Shown here: positions 46,740-56,044 of the stretch, in pieces | How the letters are laid out: each line of letters opens with the position of its first letter | How positions within the stretch are numbered: the first letter of the stretch is position 1 | From: Glandiceps talaboti | Taxonomy: Eukaryota; Hemichordata; Enteropneusta; Spengelidae | Direction of reading: 5' to 3' | Length of the DNA: 64,000 bases | Assembly: GCF_964340395.1 (NCBI RefSeq) | Contig: NC_135569.1 | Span: 17,821,757-17,885,756 of the forward strand | The notes under the pieces: model-generated | What the model was told of the DNA's origin: nothing | What the model saw: the letters and a program-made list of their open reading frames with translations, nothing else | Database searches by the model: none | Program-made: the position numbers and the translations under genes

Positions 46740-46855
46740 TACCCCCCCCCCAATATTGTAATGCAAAATATGACCCTCCCCCAAGAACAGGTTTGTAAAA
46801 TGTGACCCACCCCCGGATTCCTCCCCCCCTGTAAATACTGAAGGCTCCCTAATAC
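46740..46855. mobile_element. One end of a C-run TIR element
   Basis: Three subterminal units of the type TTGTAAAATGTGACCC(C)n, then GGATTCCTCCCCCCC, CTGTAAATACTGAAGGCTCCC and TAA. The layout parallels the Harbinger-like ends (subterminal units, C runs, terminal ..TCCC followed by T(W)A), but the sequence is another family. No matching left end found. Confidence 0.4.
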
Positions 46856-46859
46856 ATCT

Positions 46860-47470
46860 CTATTGTACCCTGGCTTAACATTTGAAGACAGCAACTAAGT
46901 TGCAATAAATGTCAGAGAGTGAAACTCCAAAAAATCAACCTCGTTTCCAGCAGTCTATTTTGACATTTGTCAGGAAACAGACATGGTAAGGGGCGAAATC
47001 AATAGCTCAATGTAGGATGAAAAACTAAATTCTTTTACTTAGTCCTCAGAACTCCCCCCCCCCCCCCACTTCTAACTAAAGTGGTCAAAATTGATAATTG
47101 TTTCAGCCAGTGCGAATCAGTATGTAGTAGTATAAAGTACTATGAAACCAGAAACAACAACTTTTGTTTGTGTGGCCACCTCGTTTAATTACCGAAATAT
47201 GCTAATAAATTATTAAAACTAAATGCTAAATCGATAATATTTTCAGAACAGTTGCGCTTTGGTATCGCAAATGTATGTACCAAGTTATAATGAATTTGAA
47301 GCGTCCACTCTTCAGATATAGCCTAATTACCGAAAACCATTAATTACGTAAATTACTCATTAATATTCATGGCATGTGTACCAAAACCTAATCAGTTGTT
47401 GCTCAGACTACTTCGTTAGTGGTCTGAGGTTCTTGCCATTACCCTATGAAACACATCTACAAAATTTCAT
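46860..47470. other. Intergenic with a C14-type run
   Basis: C run near 47055-47068. No gene or element edge recognised. Confidence 0.35.
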
Positions 47471-47474
47471 TTGA

Positions 47475-47803
47475 ATTTTCAAGCAGTCCACACTGAGTCA
47501 TGATCAAACATACCTGTCATGTGAATATTATATATGGGGGAGAGGGGGGGGGGGTGTCATCATGTTTTAGAATTAAGTGATTGGGGAGGGTCAGCCTGTT
47601 TTTGGTTTTACAGCTAGGGGGGGGGTCAGTGACTTTTTGTCGGCCTGATTTAAGAATCCACCGGCCCCCCCCCCCAACACAGTGACCCCCATCCACAATT
47701 TTCAAAACAGCATGACCCCCACTGCCAATTTAAAAACATAGTGACCCCCCCTCCCTCCACAAATCCACCGCCCCCCCGGCCGAAGAAACTGACCGGTCCC
47801 TTA
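47475..47803. mobile_element. Rearranged deletion derivative of the Harbinger-like element
   Basis: 47475-47670 is the reverse complement of the left end region at 33171-33370 (including CAGTCCACACTGAGTCA and GTCAGTGACTTTTTGTCGG). 47690-47800 matches the right end at 34790-34917 directly and ends GACCGGTCCC followed by TTA. One end has therefore been inverted and the interior lost. Confidence 0.7.
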
Positions 47804-47879
47804 ACCCCCCCCCCCCGCCTTCTCCTGGTGTATCATGTGTATAGCGCCTCGCGCGTTGAACAGGAAGAGAAATAAATAC

Positions 47880-48135
47880 TTTGTTTTGATTGGACGTACA
47901 TCACCGCCCAATATGGCGACTTGCGATGTGGTTTGAAAGCTTGTCGACTAATTTGAGCTGTAATATCCTAACACAGCTTTCTTCCCTGCTATCATATCCA
48001 TTGACCACTTGCGATAAGTTATAATCTAGCGAAATCACACACGTTGGACATTTGCTGCCCTGATAACAAGAGAAACCACGCCCCATTCAAACAACCCTCG
48101 GATCAACGTTTTCCGTAAAAACCTGTGAAGGTACG
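47880..48135 (+). promoter_or_regulatory. Possible promoter / non-coding first exon
   Basis: A region relatively rich in CpG. GATTGG (inverted CCAAT) is near 47888, CAATATGGCGAC (YY1-like, common at TATA-less starts) near 47909, and GTGAAG|GTACGT, a plausible splice donor, at 48131. If real it could be an upstream exon for the gene whose exon is at 53.66 kb. Only motif-level support. Confidence 0.22.
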
Positions 48136-48826
48136 TCACATTATATTATTTTGTGTATCATGTATGTGAAGTACATTAGTAGCGACTTTATGGACATAAT
48201 CATGATGAGAGTGTTTGTCGGGTTTATTTTCAATCCGAGGAAAGTCCTGATGTAGTGAAAGTACACATGTAAGCAGTTGATTGACGGAAAACTAAATGCC
48301 AACTTTTACTACCTTGACAGATTACTAATACTAGTCATTGAGCACCTGACTTAAATCATAATGTGTGGCCATGGGCGTATGTAATGTAATGTATTACTCA
48401 CGAATAATCAGAAGGTTCGACTTCTGTGATAATCTACCTCTTTAACATGTGAAAATGACCCACGTCCCATCTCCCACGTCCTTCCGTGTCTTACACTTGA
48501 CTGTGGCCAATTTTCGCTCTAGGCATAGCCATTCTCACTTCCTGTAAAACGGGACAATAGTACACACATGTAAACAAACACAAGGCAGCCGACTACACAT
48601 TTCAACGTGGAGACGACAGGAAACATGTACAAAAAGTTTTCCACACCCACTTGGAATACTGAAGAAAGCGGACCACTTCAAAAGCGGCCCCCTTCCGTAA
48701 CCGGCACCGTGAGTGTGATTAATGCGGACCCGTCAGGCCTCATAATCTCACATCTATACAGACTACAGTTGTCACATTTGTGATGCACATGACCACTCAC
48801 TAGTTTTATAGTTGAAGTTGGGTTGT
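48136..48826. other. Intergenic, nothing recognised
   Basis: No long frame or repeat; composition moderately GC. Confidence 0.35.
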
Positions 48827-50625
48827 CAATCCGTGACAAATTTAGTCCACGTCAGTCGAATCGATGATATTCCATATGTCACGTACTTGGAGACCCCTAT
48901 ATGGCTTCTTGCTTATAGAGTTTCCAATAATCACACGCAAAAAGGGGCCCGTCCTCAAGAGTGTGATATGAAAAGCAGAGAAGTGACATGTAAAATGCCG
49001 TACTTTTTACTTATTTTAAAAGTGAATCATCAAATCGAACTCTCATTAGTCTGCACACCGTTTCAGAATGACGAATCGCGTCCACCCCTGTTAAACCTGG
49101 CATACCCTATATTTCAAAAGTGAGGAGATGCTAGATGGCTACCTATGCTCTCGCGATATGAAAAGTTCATAATGCATCAGTCAAAAAGGGGCCCGCCCTC
49201 TAGATTACATGCATGTACATGATATACATGAGGCGACGGCAAGCACGTCAACACTCATGCATGTTGATGTCGCAGGTCTCCAAATTTCGAACGATGTTGC
49301 AAAATGCCTTTAATAACATAAACTGGTGACTGTGGCTTTTCAGACAACCTTTGATGTTATCTGTAACGAAGCCTAATGTTGTGTCTTTCAGTCAAATAAA
49401 ATAATTCGAAAGTAGTTTAAGTAGGCGGGAAAACGTGCAGTTTCACGCACCTTATTTATTGGCGACGCCGAGATACCGCCAGAAAAATTATCCCGCCAAA
49501 AACATGAATAAAGTAAAATCTATAAAAAGAAATAATAATTCCAAGCTACAAGTAGTTCGAATTGGCGGGAAAACATGCAATTTCACTAACCCCAGTTATT
49601 GTTATAATTACCCCGCCAATTATATGGATTAAAGAAATGAAAATAATTCAAATTGTCTGGAAAACCTGCATTTGCTAGTTACTAATATCTGGTAATTTTA
49701 TCACATATGTAGACTATGGCATGCACATCTCAGGTGATTTTGGATTATCTATATAATGCAGTATCCCCCTGTGCTAATTCCGTAGTTTGTTGATTGTGAT
49801 CTACAATGGGGGAGATAAGCAATTAAACATACAATCAATTTTAGGATGTAGCTACTCAAAATGTGTTGTCATTATTATTACAGTATGTGTCAAAATATTT
49901 TTTAGCTCCCACTCCAAACCCACCGTTTCTCCCCTCTCTTTATGGCTGTTGTCGACAGTGTCAGTCTGCATGGACTAAATATGAGGTGTATACCAATTTT
50001 TAGATCGTACGTAAGGTCATTGATGTGACACAGTGTAGCAAAAATTGTTAAATATTTCAGTCTGTTTTTCCCCATATCCTCCATTCGAGTGTTTTGTTGT
50101 TGTGGTAAAACAGTTGTTTGTTTGTTTGTTTCCCACAACCGACCGGCATGACTTATAATGCGCTAAAAGTTTGGTGTATGACGTCGATTTACTAACTTCT
50201 GATTGGCTCACGAGCCTATTTCTGTCTGTCACTCACGCTAGCTACGTCTACCTGAGACTCTAGAGGGCGGGCCCCTTTTTGACTGATGCATTATGAACTT
50301 TTCATATCGCGAGAGCATAGGTAGCCATCTCTTCGCTTTTGAAATATAGGGTATGCCAGGTTTAACAGGGGTGGACGCCATTCGTCATTCTGAAACGGTG
50401 TGCAGACTAATGCGAGTTCAGTTTGATAATTTACTTTTAATATAAGTAAAAAGTACGGCATTTTACATGTCACTTCTCTGCTTTTCATATCACACTCTTG
50501 AGGACGGGCCCCTTTTTGTGTGTGATTATTGGAAACTCTAGGCAAGAAGCCATATGGGTCTCCAAGTACGTGACATATGGAATATCATCGTTTCGACTGA
50601 CGTGGACTAAATTTGTCACGGATTG
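48827..50625. mobile_element. Large inverted repeat: ~370-bp arms, ~1.05-kb spacer
   Basis: Arms 48827-49204 and 50259-50625 are highly similar reverse complements (outer CAATCCGTGACAAATTTAG and its complement; inner AAAAAGGGGCCCGCCCTCTAG). Short frames on each arm give nearly the same peptide from opposite strands, which is expected from the repeat. The spacer 49205-50258 has no gene; it includes a ~140-bp duplication. It is a foldback element or two head-to-head copies; no target duplication found. Confidence 0.85.
49418..49625. repeat. ~140-bp duplication with GGCGGGAAA words
   Basis: GGCGGGAAAACGTGCAGTTTC (49423) and GGCGGGAAAACATGCAATTTC (49564) head two related segments, with TATCCCGCC and TACCCCGCC on the far sides. 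GGCGGGAAA matches the E2F-type word; CCCGCC on the opposite side makes each segment partly palindromic. Confidence 0.55.
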
Positions 50626-50892
50626 TTGTCGGTGGCCAAGTGGTTAAACCACTTGCCTCTTACCACTGCGGTCGGGGTTCGATTAAATTTACCACGCTGT
50701 AAGTAAGAAGAGTGTCGTTCAGTTTGACTCTACCGAACAACGCAGGTTTTCCCCGGGTACTCCGGTTTCCTCCTGCATTAAGACTGAACCCATGAGGGAT
50801 GGCACTCACTGGACTTCTTGGGAGACAAGTGTTTGTATGCTTAAAGAACTATCCAGTATAAATAAAGATTATTATTATTATTATTACAATAT
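50626..50892 (+). mobile_element. tRNA-derived SINE
   Basis: Head has an RNA polymerase III A box (TGGCCAAGTGG at 50633) and B box (GGGGTTCGATT near 50676), as in tRNA-derived SINEs. A central part contains CCCCGGGTACTCCGGTTTCC. The 3' end is ATAAATAAAGATTATTATT, an ATT microsatellite tail. It lies directly against the right arm of the inverted repeat. It is not a functional tRNA: the acceptor stem and the B-box 3' half do not fit. Its tail resembles that of the minus-strand LINE at 7.4 kb. Confidence 0.82.
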
Positions 50893-51325
50893 TACTATTA
50901 TTTAATAATGAAAAATGTTGGGAGGACTTTAGAGGAGTATCACTATTGGTTGTTCTGTGTAAAGGTTGAAGTTTTACACCCACAACTAAATGTGCAACAT
51001 TTCCCATTTAAACTTTAATTTGTAACAGTTTAGAGCTTGGCTTTGCTCACTACATGTACACCAATGTAAATATAACGTTACAATATTATTTTTTTATTTA
51101 TTACTAAATTGTCACTGCGGCCCAGTGAACTTGAAGCTTTCATTTGTCCAGTATTCTGCAAAGCATTTAGGCAACAATATTTGATTGACAGCTAAAGTAT
51201 TGATTGATTATACAATTTTATACAGTGTGGCAAAGTTTAGTGAAAAGATAATATAAAGTAATGTAATGTAAAGTAAACCTAGTTTTTCGTTACTAGAAAA
51301 TTTTGCGATTTTTAAAGTTCTCAAA
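50893..51325. other. AT-rich, nothing recognised
   Basis: No frame, repeat or RNA gene seen. Confidence 0.35.
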
Positions 51326-51403
51326 GACTAATTTTTAGCACAACTCAACTGAGACTCTATAGTGCTATGGGCATAGTGAAATGTGTGTGTGTGTGTGTGT
51401 GTG

Positions 51404-52268
51404 CAGGAGTCAAAATAATGGCCTTTTACTTGCCCCAGGCAAGTGATTTCAAGGCTTGGGCAAGTTGTTTTGAAAAGTACTTGTCCCAAGGGGCAAGGAG
51501 AATTTCTTATGATTATTGATCAGGGATATGTTTTTGCATGTCTGGAAAATGATAACATTGTATCAATATTGAGAAGCCCTCTTTCTTGACTGATCACTTT
51601 TCAAAACAATCTGGACCAGCTGTCCTTGACGTACTTTGTTTACTCTATCAAGAAAACATACCTGGAATGACCAGTGACTCATTGAATATTGTTCATCAAT
51701 AGTAAATTACAGCATGATTTTTCAGGTTTTGGGTGTTTGAATCAACTGCAAATTTTACAAGTCATTTTATTTGAAAATACTACTAGGAAAATATAAACAA
51801 ATCATACTGGGAGAAAAATAGTTGGTGTGGATGAGGAAGGAAAGAAAATATATTGACATCATGGAAAAGGAAATACTTAGAAAGATCAGTGTTGAAATAA
51901 ATGTTAATTTTTATATTGATAGCTTATGAAAGTGCTGAAAACATTATTTTAACAACTACTTTTTACAAGTGAACAAAAAATTGTATGCTATGCAATAGTA
52001 AGAATATTAATTAGGCCATGAAAATTAATATTATTTAGGACACCTGTTTATTGTGGAGAGAACTTTTCAGTACCCACAGAAACTTTCAAAGTGACATTTT
52101 TTGATAATAAACAAAAGAAAGACCAATCAATCACAACAGTGCATTTGTAAGCCACACAAAAATACCCCAGTATTTGGAATGGGCAAGCACTTTTTGATTT
52201 GGGCAAGTACTTTTTGTTTTCTACTTGCCCATTGGACAAGCAAAATTTTTTCATTATTTCGACCCCTG
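51404..52268. mobile_element. hAT-like non-autonomous element inside (TG)n
   Basis: Left end CAGGAGTCAAAATAATGG, right end CATTATTTCGACCCCTG, inverted repeats with a few mismatches. 865 bp. The subterminal region on each side has several ACTTGCCC / GGGCAAGT words. CAGGGGTC-type ends and subterminal word clusters are typical of hAT. An 8-bp duplication cannot be tested because the target is a TG microsatellite. No transposase frame. Confidence 0.65.
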
Positions 52269-52358
<90 letters not shown>

Positions 52359-52457
52359 ATGTGTGTGCATGTGTGTGTGCACATGCGTGTGTGTGTGTGT
52401 TTGTGTGTGTGTACGTGCGTGCGTGTGTGCGTGCGTGTGTGTGTGTGTGTGCGTGTA
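52269..52457. repeat. (TG)n microsatellite
   Basis: About 190 bp of TG with a few CA/CG interruptions toward the 3' end. The long frames crossing it (poly Val-Cys or Thr-His) are by-products. Confidence 0.97.
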
Positions 52458-53041
52458 TGTAAACTAAATGACATAAAGTCCAAAACCAACAGTGATTGCC
52501 TTAGTACATGTATTTGGTGGTGATACTACTTAGGGTGTGTAGATGGGAAATTGTTCAAATAACAATGATCACATCACAGAGATGTGCGTTTTGGTCAAAA
52601 AATGTGATTTTTGGTAAAAAATACTTAAGCTCCAAAACAGCTTAGCAGATTGGCCCTGGAATTTGATGGGTATATTCTTGGAGGTGTTTAGTTTTAAGAT
52701 GTATTCTTGATATGATGATCTCATCAGTGATATGCATTAGGGCTAAAACTTAAAATTGTGTCTTTTTGGTCAAAATCTATAATTCCAAAACATAGGATAG
52801 GCAACTGGATAGTTATTCAGCAAATGAACACCTATTGTTAGCATGGACTAGCATATGGATAAACATTTTTTTAAAAAAATGTACAGTTGTGCAACAATAC
52901 CATTGGCGGTATTTTTGTTTTCAGTGGAATAAGTGAAAATAAGTCTTGAGTGAGAATTTCCAGGTTTCCAGTAATTTGCAAAGTTAATCCCTTACTTTAT
53001 TTTCAACACACATGTTCATGTTCTTAGTTACTTTTGTAACA

Positions 53042-53587
53042 CTCAAGTGTACATGCATGTAAGTGTATGTTTCTTGCCTGTTTAGGACATCTCAAGTGTA
53101 CATAAGTGTATGTTTCATGCCTGTCTAGGACATCTCAAGTGTACATGCATGTAAGTGTATGTTTCTTGCCTGTCTAGGACATCTCAAGTGTACATAAGTT
53201 TATGTTTCTTACCTATCTAGGACATCTTAAGTGTACATAAGTGTATGTTTCTTGCCTGTCTAGGACATCTCAAGTGTACATAAGTGTATGTTTCTTGCCT
53301 GTCTAGGACATGTCATGTGTACATGTACATAAGTATATGTTTCTTGCCTGTCTAGGACATCTTAAATGTACATAAGTGTATGTTTCTTGCCTGTCTAGGG
53401 CATCTCATGTGTACATCATAAGTGTATTTTTCTTGCGTGTCTAGGACATCTCATGTGTACATAAGTATATGTTTCTTGCCTGTCTAGGACATCTCATGTG
53501 TACATAAGTATATGTTTCTTGCCTGTCTAGGACATCTCAAGTGTACATACATGTAAGTATATGTTTATTGCCTGTCTAGGACATCTC
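53042..53587. repeat. 43-bp tandem array, about 12 copies, acceptor-like
   Basis: Unit TCAAGTGTACATAAGTGTAT, then GTTTCTTGCCTGTCTAGGAC, then ATC; some units carry an extra CATG (47 bp). Each unit includes a pyrimidine tract ending in AG (TTTCTTGCCTGTCTAG), which resembles a 3' splice site on the plus strand. The array ends about 75 bp before the acceptor of the exon at 53662. Confidence 0.93.
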
Positions 53588-53661
53588 AATCACCACCATG
53601 AGAATATGTCCTAATTTTATGAAGTGTTTATTCTGTTGTATGAAATTCTTACAATCTTCAG

Positions 53662-53743
53662 ATAATAACAAAGTGGAAGTTTCAATGCCAAGTACCATGG
53701 GAGAGGAAGACCATGATGTACCCATTAAAGCTGCATACAATGG
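53662..53743 (+). CDS. Candidate exon of atypical protein kinase C (PB1 start)
   Basis: Acceptor TTCTTACAATCTTCAG ends at 53661; donor GTAAGTG starts at 53744. The frame is open through the exon: NNKVEVS, then MPSTMGEED, then VPIKAAYNG, ending in phase 2 with GG of a Gly codon. ATG at 53685 is a plausible start, but the frame stays open upstream. Atypical PKCs begin with a short MPS/MPT-type leader and enter the PB1 domain with a (V/I)(R/K)(V/L)KA.Y.G segment before a first PB1 intron; the AYNG form resembles the insect protein. PB1 mediates pairing with Par6/p62. Only 20-27 residues support the assignment, and other PB1 proteins are possible. No downstream exon is visible in the remaining 10 kb. 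Confidence 0.45.
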
Positions 53744-53854
53744 GTAAGTGAAAACCTATTTTTTTTAAATATTATGTAGACTTTGTTGTTGACGATTTGG
53801 CAAGTTAGATGTACATGTAGATAGTGTAATGTTAATCAAGACTAATAAAGATTG

Positions 53855-54190
53855 GAAAGTATTTTTAGCACAACTGAAGTTCTTCACTAGTGCTACATGT
53901 ATAGGCATGGCAAAGTGTCTGTGTGTGGATGTGTGGGTGTGTGTGTGAATATATGTGTGTGTGTGTAAACAACTTAAAAATGATATTTGATGGATACCAT
54001 CTTGATTGTCCAGTTAGAAAATTGTTCAAATCAAAATGATCTTACCACCGATGTGTCTGTGTACATGTATACTTGTATGTACAAAACTTTACTAAAACTT
54101 TTACTAAAATAAAATTACTGAGCAGATGGGGGGGGGGGGGGTGATGTGATTTGGTGGGAGTGTTCTTAGGGGTATTTAATTTACATGTAT
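53855..54190 (+). repeat. Dispersed repeat R, copy 2
   Basis: TTTTTAGCACAACTGAAGTTC, GGCATGGCAAAGTGT, TG-rich tract, GAAAATTGTTCAAATC, GAGCAGATGG(G)n, GGGAGTGTTCTTAGGGGT in the same order as copy 1. The G13 run at 54127 replaces the CCCTGGAATT part. If the 53662 exon is real, this lies in its downstream intron. Confidence 0.55.
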
Positions 54191-56040
54191 GGTGTATTCT
54201 TTATGTGGGCCACCGCAAGCGAAAAGGGACCTTATGGACAAAATTTTTGATTTTCAGTTTTCATTATTTTGTGAAAGCTTGTATGATGTGTTTCGATTTG
54301 ATATATGACACATACATTTTGTATTCCAATGCTACCCTTATCTCTGTGTATAAGGTCATGAACTTTGGGTAATGACCCTTGACCTCACATCTATTTCCTT
54401 TCAAGCATGTATAGGCATTAGGTATAGGTGAACATCTCAACATGCTGTACTAAACCCGTTGTTCTTATAGGTATTTGACCTTATTTATCCATATATAAAC
54501 ATGTATATTTCATCTTTGAAGAGAACTGAACATTTGGCGATGGAACTGTTCCATTTTCATGAAATAGGGGGGGGGGAATGGGTCTGTAACGGCTGTCTGT
54601 CCTCTATTCTTGAATATCAGGGCTCCATGACCCCTGCATTGGCAGAGTAATTGTAATATTGACAGTGTTTTAATTCCCTATTAGTCCTGGTAAAGTTAAA
54701 CCTCAGAAATCTCCAACCCCCATCTCCACCTTGCCACTTTCTAACTTAATTTGCCCAAAATTGAAAAATTCTTTCAGACAGCAAAGAATTTCACAATAGT
54801 AGTAGTGCATGTACAATGGGCTACGAATACAAAGCTAGTGGTATGTACATGTATTATGTTATAGCATGGAAAAAATTAATATCTTTTATGAACACTTTGA
54901 TGTATTTTTGATCCATACATTTACTAAAATGGAAATTCTTCCATTTCTGTGATTTGATAGTTAAAAATAATATTTCTACATGTATTTTGGGGTACTGAAC
55001 AGATTCTATTCAAAGTAAAATTGATCTCGTACAACTAAAATGGTTGAAAACCTTACCCTCACACTACAACAATTTAGTTTTTTTTTTATCCTACATAATA
55101 CATTGAAATTTGATCTAACCTATAGATAAGATTGTTTTGTGTTGAATACTAGTCAAGGGATGTTAACTAAAGATTGTATCAGACTACTTTCTGAAAGCTA
55201 CATTGTACCACCACTGAGACCTAAATGATTGTAATTGATGTAGTTTCATACATTGTATATTTGGCAACATTGTTTGATAACACAGGTTCTCATCTCAGTA
55301 CAGACATAGCTATGCAAAAATAAAAGAAAGTATATATTTAAACCACATAACAGGATATAAAATAGTTATTACAATACAAATAGTCAAAATGTATGAATAA
55401 AGAGAAAAGGACAATTTAGTGTGTTATTAAATTGAATAAGATAATTGCTTAAAATTAATACATGACAAAATAAAATAATGATGAATGCAGTAAGTCAAAA
55501 TAAATGTTAGGAAGGCCAGATCAACATAATACAAATTAATCAATTTGGAGAATTTCACCAACGATATTGAAAATGTAATCTTAATAAATCATCAAATATA
55601 ATATATTTTAAACAATTTCAAACAATTTGAAGAAAAAATATTTTTGACCAACGACATTTAGCAAAATGTAAAACAATCAAAAATTGCAATTTACCTAACA
55701 TAGAAAACAATTATTAAAAACCAAATCAAACAATAAAGTGTTGTCCATTCAATATTATAATCAACTATTACATGTAGTAACGTAATGATGTAAGATGTCA
55801 TGTTTATTGGAGGCAAAGAAAATAATTAAAGGTGATTCAAAATGCTCACATTCACTAACGCTATTTTGCTAGACGACGTTTGTGAAATGTATACTGGTTT
55901 TAAAACTTTAAAAAAGCATCTGCAAACACCTTAAAATGCTCTTTTTTCAGTCAGTTCCCTTCGAATTTACGGGTATTTCCGGTCCCACCTAGACCACTGG
56001 ATTTTGTTACGTCATGGAGGGACATTGTTAGCACTAAGCC
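54191..56040. other. AT-rich, no gene recognised (possible intron)
   Basis: G8 run near 54570. Long AT-rich stretch 54880-55850. A 73-residue frame (54151-54372) overlaps repeat R. I looked for a PB1-continuation exon here and found none. Confidence 0.35.
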
Positions 56041-56044
56041 TATG

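Larger units (their letters stand above)
51326..52800 (+). repeat. Dispersed repeat R, copy 1 (interrupted)
   Basis: Starts near TTTTTAGCACAACTCAACTG, then GGGCATAGTGAAATG and (TG)n; interrupted by the element at 51404-52268; resumes with (TG)n (52269-52455), GTAAACTAAATGACATAAAG, GGGAAATTGTTCAAATAAC, AGCAGATTGGCCCTGGAATT, GATGATCTCATCAGTGATAT and GTGTCTTTTTGGTCAAAA. Related copies lie at 53855-54190 and at the window end, and the 23-26 kb array derives from its 3' part. Confidence 0.6.

Noticed and set aside
48812-50545. Two similar peptides on opposite strands, as if from a paralogous gene pair
   Set aside because: They are the arms of the inverted repeat, short, and lack coding signals.
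50633-50690. A tRNA gene
   Set aside because: A and B boxes are present but stems do not pair as in a tRNA and it continues into a SINE body with an ATT tail.
52101-52523. Long overlapping frames rich in Val-Cys or Thr-His
   Set aside because: Produced by the TG microsatellite; open on both strands because the dinucleotide has no stop codons.
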